Source: Butyricicoccus_A sp963588905 (GTDB lineage Bacteria > Bacillota > Clostridia > Oscillospirales > Butyricicoccaceae). Taken from it: DNA of 64,000 nt. The DNA lies in the NCBI GenBank assembly GCA_963588905.1, contig CAVAJF010000037.1, positions 1 through 64,000 of the forward strand, read 5' to 3'. Numbering within the stretch: the first letter of the stretch is position 1; each line of letters starts with the position of its first letter. Shown one piece after another: positions 33,179-40,809 of this stretch. The position numbers were made by a program, and so were the translations under genes. The notes beneath the pieces are model-generated. The model saw only the letters and a list, made by a program, of their open reading frames with translations. It had not been told where the DNA came from and did not search any database.

Positions 33179-33613
33179 TCATGATTCGGATTCTCGGAAA
33201 GCAAAAAAGCGCTGACCGATATAGTTGAAACCGGTGAATAACACCATGCCGGCAAACATCGAGCAGTTGTCGCGCAGGGAGACTGATGCGCCGGACAGCA
33301 GCCAATTGACCGCTGGTTTGGCAATGCCATAGGCGAGCAGATAGCACACCGCGATATTCAGTGCAAAACGCAGGGCAGTTGAGCCGACACCGTCCTTGTT
33401 GCCAAAGGTAAATGTCTTGTTGAGAAAATAACTCAAAATACTGGTCAGAATATAATTGGCAGCAGAGGACACCCAATAGCTGCATCCGGCGAGATTATAC
33501 AGACCGAACATAATCGCCATACCGACCAAGGTATTGATGACACCAACGATGACAAATTTTATCAGTTTGGCGTCAAAAAACTGCGTGCGCAGAGTAGTAA
33601 TCAACTTATGCAA
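33179..33613 (-). CDS. GtrA family membrane protein
   Basis: A ~144-residue protein with four transmembrane helices and the GtrA pattern (FVIVGVINTLVGMAIMFGLY, NYILTSILSYFLNKTFTF, GMVLFTGFNYIGQRFFAF). GtrA proteins are thought to flip polyprenyl-phosphate-linked glucose. ATG at 33628 overlaps the preceding stop, but the only good RBS (GGGAGG) lies inside that start; TTG at 33613 follows it by 7 bases and is preferred. Middle gene of the GT2-GtrA-GTC operon. Confidence 0.85.
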   Translation of the reverse strand: MHKLITTLRTQFFDAKLIKFVIVGVINTLVGMAIMFGLYNLAGCSYWVSSAANYILTSILSYFLNKTFTFGNKDGVGSTALRFALNIAVCYLLAYGIAKPAVNWLLSGASVSLRDNCSMFAGMVLFTGFNYIGQRFFAFRESES

Positions 33614-33627
33614 AGGGTCGCCTCCCA

Positions 33628-34605
33628 TTATCCGCGGTAATGCCGCTCATACGGTGCCCATGTGCGTTCGCTGATGATGTAGCGCGGGCGGTGCTTGGAT
33701 TCCATATAAATTTTTCCGATGTATTCGCCGATGACGCCAAGAGAAATCAACTGAATGCCGCCGACAAAGCAGACAATACAGGTCGTAGACGCCCAACCGG
33801 CGACAGAGTGACCGAGGATAGCCTGTACAATCGCCCAAATGACACCGATAAAGCTGATGAAGCTCACAACAGCGCCCAGACCCGCAATCATGCGGATCGG
33901 CTTGACGGATAGGCTGGTGATGCCGTCAAAGGCAAGCGCGAGCATCTTGCGCAGCGGATAATGGCTTTCGCCCGCGATGCGCTCCGCGCGCTCATAGTAA
34001 ACCTTTGCGCTCGGGAAACCGACGAGCGGCACCATGCCGCGCAGGAAAATATTAACCTCATGAAAATCCGCAAAGCTCTCCAGCACGCGCGTGCTGATGA
34101 GACGATAATCTGCGTGGTTAAAGACAATCTCTGCGCCCATGGCGTTCATGACATGATAAAATCCCTCTGCGGTGAACCGCTTAAAGAAGGTATCTGTCTT
34201 TCGCTTGGAGCGCACGCCGTAGACCACTTCGGCACCCTTCAGGTACTCGTCCACCATGCGATCCATCGCGTTGATGTCGTCCTGTCCGTCACAGTCGATG
34301 GAAATGGTAATGTCGCACTTGTCTTTGGCTTCCATCAGACCGGCGAGAACAGCGTTCTGGTGGCCGCGGTTGCGGCTCTGGCTGATGCCGATATAATGCG
34401 GGTCCTTGCGGGCAAACTCGCAGATGAGCTGCCACGTGCTGTCTTTGGAGCCGTCATTGACAAAGCAGATGCGGCTCTGGTCGCTGATTTTTCCGGCTGC
34501 GGCAAGGCTGTTAATTTTGTCTAGGAACAGTGGCGCGGTGACCGGCAATACAGCTTCTTCGTTATAACAGGGAATCACGATCCATAATAACGGTTTGTTT
34601 TCCAT
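33628..34605 (-). CDS. GT2 family polyprenyl-phosphate glycosyltransferase (GtrB-like)
   Basis: The 325-residue protein starts MENKPLLWIVIPCYNEEAVLP, has the nucleotide-sugar binding DXD region (SIDCDGQDDI) and two C-terminal transmembrane helices, like GtrB/dolichol-phosphate sugar synthases. It would attach a hexose to undecaprenyl phosphate for the following flippase and GT-C enzyme. ATG at 34605 has GTGAGG upstream. Likely first gene of a three-gene surface glycosylation operon. Confidence 0.87.
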   Translation of the reverse strand: MENKPLLWIVIPCYNEEAVLPVTAPLFLDKINSLAAAGKISDQSRICFVNDGSKDSTWQLICEFARKDPHYIGISQSRNRGHQNAVLAGLMEAKDKCDITISIDCDGQDDINAMDRMVDEYLKGAEVVYGVRSKRKTDTFFKRFTAEGFYHVMNAMGAEIVFNHADYRLISTRVLESFADFHEVNIFLRGMVPLVGFPSAKVYYERAERIAGESHYPLRKMLALAFDGITSLSVKPIRMIAGLGAVVSFISFIGVIWAIVQAILGHSVAGWASTTCIVCFVGGIQLISLGVIGEYIGKIYMESKHRPRYIISERTWAPYERHYRG

Positions 34606-34655
34606 AAAATGCCTCACGATCTTTTCTATATCAAGATAAAATTGAACTATTTTTT

Positions 34656-34684
34656 AGTATAACACAGGCGTATCCGGCTGACAA
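34656..34684 (-). promoter_or_regulatory. sigma-A promoter of the glycosyltransferase operon
   Basis: TTGTCA (34684-34679), 17-base spacer, TATACT (34661-34656) on the minus strand. Confidence 0.6.
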
Positions 34685-34700
34685 CGAGCAGGATGCACAC

Positions 34701-34731
34701 AAAAAACAGGATGCAGAGCACTGCATCCTGT
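34701..34731 (-). terminator. Terminator after the lipid kinase gene
   Basis: Perfect stem ACAGGATGCAG / CTGCATCCTGT with an AGCA loop; on the minus strand it is followed by six T. Confidence 0.85.
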
Positions 34732-34740
34732 CAGGCTTTG

Positions 34741-35673
34741 TTAGGAATCCGATTTGTTGTCCGGCAAATCCAGATTGAATGTCACAGCTCCCGGAACGAT
34801 TTCCGCCTGAGAATAGGTGAAGCTGCCGCCGGATTCGCCGTCCAGCGTCCATGGAAGCGGAATATCGGACTGTACGGTTACAGACTTGGCGCGGCGGAAG
34901 AAGATATACTTGCAGTCTGCGAGCTTTTGCGACATCAGGCTGGCGACAATCTCGTTTAATTCTAGCAGATTTTCCGGCATGTGAATGAGAATGACCTCAA
35001 ATAAGCCGTCATCCAGCTGGACGCCTGTGCGCGTGATGTTCAAAATACCGCCGATCGAAGTGGAATTGGACAGCTGACCGTAGATAAACTTGCCTTCGAT
35101 TTCTTCCTCGTCACAGCGCACCTTGAGCGCGTAGCTCTTGATAGACGTCAGGGATTTTGCACCTTCAAGTAAATAGGCAGCGTGGCCCAGCGCGTTTTTC
35201 AGCGGCTGCGGGGTTTCGTAGGATACTTCGGTAAACAGGCCGAACGCGGCGACATAGGTGAAATATCTGCCGTTAAACTTGCCGATGTCACAGCAAAACG
35301 GCTTGCCCACGCAGAACTGTTCGGCAGCTTTCTCCATCACGCTGCTGATGCCGAGCGTGTTGGCAAAATCGTTGGTGGAGCCGCCTGGAATGTACCCGAG
35401 GCGCGGACGCTTGTCCGCAGGACACATCATCAGTCCGGTGACGACCTCGTTGAGTGTGCCGTCGCCGCCGACGCAAACCAGCGCGTCATACTGCGTGGCG
35501 TACTCTGCGACATAGTTGCAGGCATCGCCTTTCGCCTGCGTCGGAAACACCGTCACATGGTAATTGTGCGTAAAAAAGTAATTGGTAAGCGGAAACAGAT
35601 TGTCCCGCGCCTGATTTTTGCCTGCTGTCGGATTGATGACAAGCATCAGGCTTTGCTTTTTTTCTGTGAGCAT
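34741..35673 (-). CDS. Diacylglycerol kinase family lipid kinase
   Basis: The 310-residue protein has the DAGK catalytic features INPTAGKNQA near the N-terminus and VGGDGTLNEVVTGLM, then GGSTNDFAN, as in YegS/DgkB lipid kinases. It phosphorylates diacylglycerol or a related lipid, recycling it to phosphatidic acid. AGGAGG precedes the ATG at 35673. It is a single-gene unit between its terminator and the tRNA region. Confidence 0.88.
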   Translation of the reverse strand: MLTEKKQSLMLVINPTAGKNQARDNLFPLTNYFFTHNYHVTVFPTQAKGDACNYVAEYATQYDALVCVGGDGTLNEVVTGLMMCPADKRPRLGYIPGGSTNDFANTLGISSVMEKAAEQFCVGKPFCCDIGKFNGRYFTYVAAFGLFTEVSYETPQPLKNALGHAAYLLEGAKSLTSIKSYALKVRCDEEEIEGKFIYGQLSNSTSIGGILNITRTGVQLDDGLFEVILIHMPENLLELNEIVASLMSQKLADCKYIFFRRAKSVTVQSDIPLPWTLDGESGGSFTYSQAEIVPGAVTFNLDLPDNKSDS

Positions 35674-35847
35674 CACGATGCCTCCTCTGGCGTATATGAC
35701 GGCGAATCCGTCACGGTTTGGTTCATCACATTATAATAATGCTTTTTTCGCTGTAATGCAATGCTATCTTGTAAACATATCTTAAATAAACTGGATAAAA
35801 AAACGGGGGAACTGTGCGGAGAAATGGTATAGAATCACGGCGCTGAC

Positions 35848-35876
35848 TTGCAATTTGGCGGCATATCATATATACT
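35848..35876 (+). promoter_or_regulatory. Promoter of the tRNA gene
   Basis: TTGCAA (35848-35853), 17-base spacer, TATACT (35871-35876), 28 bases before the tRNA. Confidence 0.6.
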
Positions 35877-35904
35877 ATATATTGCGTTTATCCGTAATAG
35901 ATAT

Positions 35905-35981
35905 GTCTCTGTAGCTCAGCTGGATAGAGCGGCCGCCTCCTAAGCGGCAGGCCGGAGGTTCGACTCCTCTCAGGGACACCA
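35905..35981 (+). tRNA. tRNA-Arg (anticodon CCU)
   Basis: Complete cloverleaf with acceptor stem GTCTCTG / CAGGGAC, D arm with AGCTCAGCTGGATAGAGC, anticodon stem GCCGC/GCGGC with loop CTCCTAA (anticodon CCT), T arm GGAGGTTCGACTCCTC, discriminator A and encoded CCA. It reads the rare AGG codon. It stands alone, with its own promoter and terminator. Confidence 0.97.
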
Positions 35982-36016
35982 AAAGCCCGAAGGCAGAATT
36001 TGCCTTCGGGCTTTTC
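35982..36016 (+). terminator. Terminator after tRNA-Arg
   Basis: Perfect stem AAGCCCGAAGGCA / TGCCTTCGGGCTT with T-run. Confidence 0.85.
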
Positions 36017-36116
36017 CGTTTCTCGGATTCACTTGCAGCATTTCGGATGTTTGGCTGCACCGATTGACCGAAAAATGCAAGATGTGTTACGATGAAACAA
36101 AATGGGAGGGTTTACC

Positions 36117-36983
36117 ATGTTAAACCGCATGTTGTCCGTTGGTATGTTTCTCGTAGCGATTGTATTTTTTGCAATACAACTCGTTGATTTTCTGCGCCAT
36201 AAGCAGGAGGCGGAAAAAGAACATGCCCCGTTGATCCCGCTGATTTTCATTGAGGCACTGACATGGTTTCTCGGTACGTTTGGTGTGTCGGACGGTGCCA
36301 TCAATATGGTGGCGTATCGCGGACTGCGCGTGTCGGACACGAGAAAACTGCCGGGAACGATGCTGGTCGGTGCGATGGTGCCGCTTGCGATCATGTCCGT
36401 GAGCTATTTGAACGCCGTAGAATTTTCGATGCAGACCCTGCTCGTGCTCATTGTTGTGCAGGCGGTTGGCGGCTTTGTCGGCGCATCTCTGGTAAAAAAG
36501 CTCCCGATTCAGGCTGTCCGCCTGATTATGGCACTGGCACTGCTGGCAACCGCAGGAATTATTCTCGCGCGCACGTACATATTTCATGTAGAGGGCGGCA
36601 GTGCGATTGGATTGACGGGGGTTCGGCTGGTTGTCGCGGCGATATTGCTGGCGGTGACAGAGGCACTGACGATGATCGGCTTTGGCAATATGACACCGAA
36701 TCTCTGCATTTTGTTGGCGCTCGGTATGCATCCGCTCTCTGTGTATCCAATTGTCATGACCGCAAACACCATCGGCGGTCTGATCGGCTGTGTTCGGTTT
36801 ATTCAGGACGGTATGTATGTGCGCAAGGCGGCACTGATAGAAGCCACCGCCGGACTGGTCGGCGTATTGCTTGCGGTGCGGCTGGTTACGAGCATGAATT
36901 CCGGCCTATTGCAGCTGCTGATGATTGTGCTGATGGCGTATAGTTCGGTCAGTCTGTTGCGCGAATACCGGAAAAATAAATAG
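36117..36983 (+). CDS. TauE/SafE-like membrane permease
   Basis: The 288-residue protein has about eight transmembrane helices in two related halves, with GVSDGAINMVAYR in the first half and GFGNMTPNLCILLALGMHPLSVYPIVMTANTIGG in the second, consistent with the TauE/SafE anion exporter superfamily. A substrate such as sulfite, sulfoacetate or another organic anion is possible but not shown. GGGAGGG lies before the ATG at 36117. It appears single, between the tRNA terminator and the toxin-antitoxin promoter. Confidence 0.62.
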   Translation: MLNRMLSVGMFLVAIVFFAIQLVDFLRHKQEAEKEHAPLIPLIFIEALTWFLGTFGVSDGAINMVAYRGLRVSDTRKLPGTMLVGAMVPLAIMSVSYLNAVEFSMQTLLVLIVVQAVGGFVGASLVKKLPIQAVRLIMALALLATAGIILARTYIFHVEGGSAIGLTGVRLVVAAILLAVTEALTMIGFGNMTPNLCILLALGMHPLSVYPIVMTANTIGGLIGCVRFIQDGMYVRKAALIEATAGLVGVLLAVRLVTSMNSGLLQLLMIVLMAYSSVSLLREYRKNK

Positions 36984-36984
36984 A

Positions 36985-37013
36985 TTGCTTCTGCACACGA
37001 TATGTACTATAAT
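36985..37013 (+). promoter_or_regulatory. Promoter of the relB-doc module
   Basis: TTGCTT (36985-36990), 17-base spacer, consensus TATAAT (37008-37013), 22 bases before the antitoxin start. Confidence 0.6.
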
Positions 37014-37035
37014 TGTCTTGCAAGGAGGTGGCGCT

Positions 37036-37287
37036 ATGGATACAAATATGACGTTCCGCATGGATTCAGAGGTGAAATCGCAAATGACCACGATTTGTGC
37101 TCAGCTTGGGATGACACCTTCTACAGCGTTCAATGTTTTTGCCAATGCTTTTGTTCGAGCAAAAGGTATGCCGTTTCCGGTGACAATTCAGGAGCCTGAA
37201 AACGCAGTGACGCGGGAGAAAATGCTATCTGATACAGAGCAGTTGCTTTCGGATTTTGCTGTTGATTATAAGAGGATGGCAGAATGA
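37036..37287 (+). CDS. RelB/DinJ family antitoxin
   Basis: The 83-residue protein has a ribbon-helix-helix N-terminus (MTFRMDSEVKSQMTTICAQLGMTPSTAFNVFANAFVR) typical of RelB/DinJ antitoxins and a C-terminal tail that should wrap the toxin. GGAGG precedes the ATG. It overlaps the following doc toxin by ATGA. RelB/DinJ antitoxins usually pair with RelE/YafQ toxins; a Doc partner is less usual. It probably represses its own promoter. Confidence 0.87.
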   Translation: MDTNMTFRMDSEVKSQMTTICAQLGMTPSTAFNVFANAFVRAKGMPFPVTIQEPENAVTREKMLSDTEQLLSDFAVDYKRMAE

Positions 37288-37661
37288 TTTGGGTTAAAAC
37301 AGAAGATGTGATTTTCATTCATCGTAGGATTATCCAATCAACAGGAGGTATTGATGGACTTCGAGATCGTGCTGGATTGGAGGCAGCGATTGCCGCTCCG
37401 CTTCAGTCGTTTGCCGGGCAAGATTTTTTTCCATCTGATGTTGAAAAGATTGCTCGATTAGGATATGGACTAGCCGCAAATCATGCATTTCTTGATGGAA
37501 ATAAGCGGATTGGAGCAATGATGACGCAACTTCTGTTAAAATGGAATGGATATCAGCTAAAACTTCGGCAAGGAGAACTGGCAGATATGTTTATTTCAAT
37601 CGCAGATGGAAATTCCGGTGAAGAAGAACTGTTGGCGTGGATTCAAAACCATATAGACTAA
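37284..37661 (+). CDS. doc: Doc-type (Fic fold) toxin
   Basis: The 125-residue protein belongs to the death-on-curing family, with the Fic/Doc active-site loop H67-AFLDGNKR-I (HxFxDGNKR) after a helix reading IARLGYGLAANHAF. Doc phosphorylates elongation factor Tu and stops translation until neutralised. ATGA overlap with the RelB-like antitoxin gives coupled synthesis. All motif residues are present, so it is probably active. A hairpin region and repeat cluster B follow. Confidence 0.9.
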   Translation: MIWVKTEDVIFIHRRIIQSTGGIDGLRDRAGLEAAIAAPLQSFAGQDFFPSDVEKIARLGYGLAANHAFLDGNKRIGAMMTQLLLKWNGYQLKLRQGELADMFISIADGNSGEEELLAWIQNHID

Positions 37662-37691
37662 CTATATGAGTAAATCAGAAAACGAATAAAA

Positions 37692-37735
37692 TACCAAGAG
37701 CCGGAAGACGGGAGAATATCCCGCTTTCCGGCTCC
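37692..37735 (+). terminator. Terminator-like hairpin after doc
   Basis: Outer arms GAGCCGGAA / TTCCGGCTC enclose GACGGGA..ATCCCGC; the T-tail is weak. It ends the toxin-antitoxin unit before the palindromic repeats. Confidence 0.5.
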
Positions 37736-37771
37736 TATTACTTTATAATTATAACGGTTCGTACAGATCCC

Positions 37772-38082
37772 TGCCTTCCTCCCTGAGGAAGGTGGCGCGG
37801 CGTAAGCCGTGACGGAAGGAGCAGCACACAAACAGGTCTGTATGAGAGTTGCCTTGATTTGTCGGGTGTGCAGTTCGCACGGATTTCTCGGCTCTCCCTT
37901 TGGGAGAGCTGGCATTTGCACAGCAAATGACTGAGAGGGCAAGACGCTAACAAATTCGTATGAGAGTAACTCTAATTCGTCAGAGCCAGTTGGTTGCTCC
38001 CTCAGTCTGGCAATCCAGCTCCCTCACGAGGGAGCCTAGCCCTCTCTGTCGCTGCGCGACATCTCTCCCATAGGGAGAGACA
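37772..38082. repeat. Palindromic repeat cluster B (inverted orientation)
   Basis: The same modules as in the cluster at 10008-10329 appear in reverse order and on the opposite strand: M4 (GCCTTCCTCCCTGAGGAAGG with the CGGCG hairpin), M3 (GGCTCTCCCTTTGGGAGAGC with CATTTGC..GCAAATG), M2 (CTCCCTCAGTC..GAGCTCCCTCACGAGGGAGC, decayed CTGGCAATCCAG) and M1 (CTCTCTGTCGCTGCGCGACA). It fills most of the 448-base gap between doc and the SDR gene. Confidence 0.85.
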
Positions 38083-38109
38083 GGTTTGGGCGGTGCGTCA
38101 GGGTGGATT

Positions 38110-38865
38110 TTATTGTTTTCCCTTTTGAATGCCGTGTACGATGCGCAGCAGCGGTTTTTCCGGCAGCAGGCGGGAAAAGGTCGTGCCCAGCTTGGTAGAA
38201 ATGCCGGGGATGATGAGCAGCTTTCCGGCGAGTGTTTGGCGCACGGCGATGCGTGCGACGCGGCGGCTGTTCATCGCCTTGACAGAAAACTTGCTGATGC
38301 CGGCGGCGGTGTTAAATTCTGTATCGACGGGGCCGGGGCACAGGCAGCTGATAGTCACATGACTGCCAGCGGCGCGCAGTTCTTCGTAAATTGCTTCGCT
38401 CAGGCGAACCACATAGTTTTTGGATGCATAATAGGTGGACAGCATCGGGCCTGCCAGAAAACCGGCAGAGGAGGCAACGTTTAAGATTCTACCGGCATCC
38501 TGCCGCATGAAATCGCGCAAAAACAGCTTGGTTAAAATGTGTACGGCGCGAATATTTACGTCAATCATTTCCAGCTCGCGGTTCAGCTCCGTGGAACAGA
38601 AATCGCCAAACAGGCCAAAGCCTGCGGCATTGACGAGCAGGGAAACACCCTGCGCGCGCGTCTGCTCGTGCAGCCAGATACAGTTTTCTTTTTTTGAGAC
38701 GTCGCAGACGTAAATCCGGCACGGCGTTTGCAGCTCTTTGGCGAGTGCCTCCAATCGGTCGCGGCGGCGGGCAGCGAGCAGCAGCCGCCAGCCCTGTCGG
38801 CTGAGTTCGCGGGCAATATCGCGCCCGATGCCGGAGGACGCACCGGTAATCAGCGCGGTTTTCAT
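38110..38865 (-). CDS. Short-chain dehydrogenase/reductase
   Basis: The 251-residue classical SDR has the NAD(P)-binding TGASSGIG (7-14), an NAAG segment, catalytic Ser near NVASSAGF and YYASK (Tyr-x3-Lys). Arg residues after beta-strand 2 (LAARRRDRLE) suggest NADPH preference. The C-terminal half has a hydrophobic region typical of the DltE/YqjQ-like group of SDRs. Substrate unknown. A CGGGCAG-type promoter is not clear. It is transcribed towards repeat cluster B. Confidence 0.87.
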   Translation of the reverse strand: MKTALITGASSGIGRDIARELSRQGWRLLLAARRRDRLEALAKELQTPCRIYVCDVSKKENCIWLHEQTRAQGVSLLVNAAGFGLFGDFCSTELNRELEMIDVNIRAVHILTKLFLRDFMRQDAGRILNVASSAGFLAGPMLSTYYASKNYVVRLSEAIYEELRAAGSHVTISCLCPGPVDTEFNTAAGISKFSVKAMNSRRVARIAVRQTLAGKLLIIPGISTKLGTTFSRLLPEKPLLRIVHGIQKGKQ

Positions 38866-39038
38866 GGGAAATCCCTTCTTTCAAAAATCAAATTCTGCCT
38901 ACAGTATAGCATAAATCGTGTGGGTGTGCATTGGTTGTATATTTGACGAAAAAACGGTGCAAAACTATGTGCAAAACAGTCAATATTTCGCCGGATATGG
39001 AATTCACAAATTATTCACAGAAAAAATGACGCTTTTTC

Positions 39039-39067
39039 TTGACAACGGGAAAACAGGGTGCTATCTT
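39039..39067 (+). promoter_or_regulatory. sigma-A promoter of the hrcA operon
   Basis: Consensus TTGACA (39039-39044), 17-base spacer, TATCTT (39062-39067), directly before the CIRCE operator. Confidence 0.8.
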
Positions 39068-39071
39068 ATAT

Positions 39072-39098
39072 TTAGCACTCAGAGAGGTTGAGTGCTAA
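39072..39098 (+). promoter_or_regulatory. CIRCE operator
   Basis: Perfect consensus TTAGCACTC (39072-39080), 9-base spacer, GAGTGCTAA (39090-39098). HrcA binds it and represses the operon at normal temperature. Confidence 0.98.
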
Positions 39099-39153
39099 CA
39101 CTCGAAACAAGACAGTGCCAAGGCATCCCGGAGCACTTCAGGAGGTGGAGACC

Positions 39154-40200
39154 GTGGAGCTATCCGCACGAAAGAAATTGATTTTAAAAACTGTCATCAA
39201 CGACTATATCCGCACGGCGGAGCCGGTTGGCTCCAAGGCGCTCGCAAGTCGTCCGGAGCTGCGCTTCTCCTCCGCCACCATCCGCAATGAGATGAGTGAG
39301 CTGGAAGAGATGGGCTATCTCGAAAAACCGCATACCTCCGCCGGACGCATCCCGTCCCCCGCAGGCTACCGGCTGTACGTCGATGAGCTGATGGGACGAA
39401 CGGATTTGAGCGTGGCGGATGTGGATCGCATCAACTCCGTCATGAAACTCAAGGTCAAAGAACTTGACCGCATGGTTTCAGAGGCCGGTAAGCTGATCTC
39501 GAACCTGACCGATTACACGACGCTCGCTGTCACACCGTATATGCAGCGCGTGACCATCCGAAAGTTTCAGATCATCGCCGTCAGCCCGCTGGATTTTGTT
39601 ATTGTCGTCGTCACAGACAGCGGCGTGGTCAAAAACAAGATGCTGCGCACGGCGACGCCGGTCACGGCAGAGGAAGCAGAGCTGCTCACGTATGTGCTCA
39701 ATCAGACGCTGACCAATATTCCGATTGACGCGATTACCCCGCAGCGATTTGATATTGTCCGTCGGGCAGCCGGTGTGACCGCCCTGCTGGAGCTGGTTTC
39801 TCAGTTCCTGGATGAGGTCATCGAGGAGTTCAGCAGCCAAAAGGTATTTTTACAAGGTGCTTCCAAGCTGCTGGCATATCCGGAATATCAGGACGCCCAC
39901 AAGGCGCAGGAGCTTCTGGATTACATCTCGGACGAGAGCCATGTACCGGCACTGCGGACATTTACCCGCGACATCGACGGTGTGCGCATCACGATCGGTC
40001 CGGAAAACGGCACCGATGGCCCGCTGCAAAATGCCAGTATGGTCTATGCGACCTACAACATTGGCAGCATGGGACGCGGCCTGATCGGCATCGTGGGCCC
40101 GACCCGTATGGATTACGCAAAGCTGTCCGCGCGACTTGCGCTGTTCTCCAAGGGTCTGAACCGATTGATCTCGGAGACATTTTTTGATGACGAACAATAG
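39154..40200 (+). CDS. hrcA: Heat-inducible transcription repressor HrcA
   Basis: The 348-residue repressor has the HrcA N-terminal winged helix (ELSARKKLILKTVINDYIRTAEPVGSKAL, FSSATIRNEMSELEEMGYLEKPHTSAGRIPS) and the downstream dimerisation domain ending LIGIVGPTRMDYAKL. It represses this operon through the CIRCE site. GTG at 39154 is preferred: GGAGG lies at 39141-39145 and an in-frame longer start would lie inside CIRCE. First gene of hrcA-grpE-dnaK-dnaJ. Confidence 0.95.
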   Translation: MELSARKKLILKTVINDYIRTAEPVGSKALASRPELRFSSATIRNEMSELEEMGYLEKPHTSAGRIPSPAGYRLYVDELMGRTDLSVADVDRINSVMKLKVKELDRMVSEAGKLISNLTDYTTLAVTPYMQRVTIRKFQIIAVSPLDFVIVVVTDSGVVKNKMLRTATPVTAEEAELLTYVLNQTLTNIPIDAITPQRFDIVRRAAGVTALLELVSQFLDEVIEEFSSQKVFLQGASKLLAYPEYQDAHKAQELLDYISDESHVPALRTFTRDIDGVRITIGPENGTDGPLQNASMVYATYNIGSMGRGLIGIVGPTRMDYAKLSARLALFSKGLNRLISETFFDDEQ

Positions 40201-40210
40201 GAGGAAGACC

Positions 40211-40765
40211 ATGAATACCAACGAGAACAAGCAGGAGACCGCCGAGCAGGAAAATGCACAGGCGGAAGAAGCGGTAAAGACCGAAGAAACTGCTGAAGAT
40301 ACAGCCGCTGCTCCGAAGGAGGAGTCGGCAGAAGAAAAGCTGCAAAAGCAGCTGGATGAGCTGAATGACCGCTATATGCGCATGGCAGCTGAATATGATA
40401 ACTACCGCAAGCGCGTCGCAAAAGAGCGCGACATGATCCGCTCTGAGGCAACCGGCAAGGCGCTGAGTGCCATTTTACCGATCTACGATAACTTGGAACG
40501 TGCCCTTGCGCAGGAAACCGCAGATACGGAATATAAAAAGGGCGTGGAAATGACCGCTAGACAGTTTGAATCCGCGCTGGACTCGCTCGGCGTAGAGATT
40601 ATCTCCGCAGAGCCGGGCACCGAATTTGACCCGACCGTTCACAATGCAGTGATGCACATGGAGGATGAGTCGCTGGGAGAAAACTGCATCGCAGAGTGCT
40701 TCCAGAAGGGCTTCCGCCACGGCGACAAAGTCATCCGCACCGCAATGGTCAAGGTCGCAAACTAA
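40211..40765 (+). CDS. grpE: Nucleotide exchange factor GrpE
   Basis: The 184-residue protein has a disordered acidic N-terminus rich in Glu and Ala, a long coiled coil (KLQKQLDELNDRYMRMAAEYDNYRKRVAKERD) and the C-terminal beta domain ending EDESLGENCIAECFQKGFRHGDKVIRTAMVKVAN. It releases ADP from DnaK. AGGAGG precedes the ATG at 40211, 11 bases after hrcA. Confidence 0.96.
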   Translation: MNTNENKQETAEQENAQAEEAVKTEETAEDTAAAPKEESAEEKLQKQLDELNDRYMRMAAEYDNYRKRVAKERDMIRSEATGKALSAILPIYDNLERALAQETADTEYKKGVEMTARQFESALDSLGVEIISAEPGTEFDPTVHNAVMHMEDESLGENCIAECFQKGFRHGDKVIRTAMVKVAN

Positions 40766-40809
40766 TTTATCTTTGTAAAACATTATCTTTGATATAGGAG
40801 GAACATATC

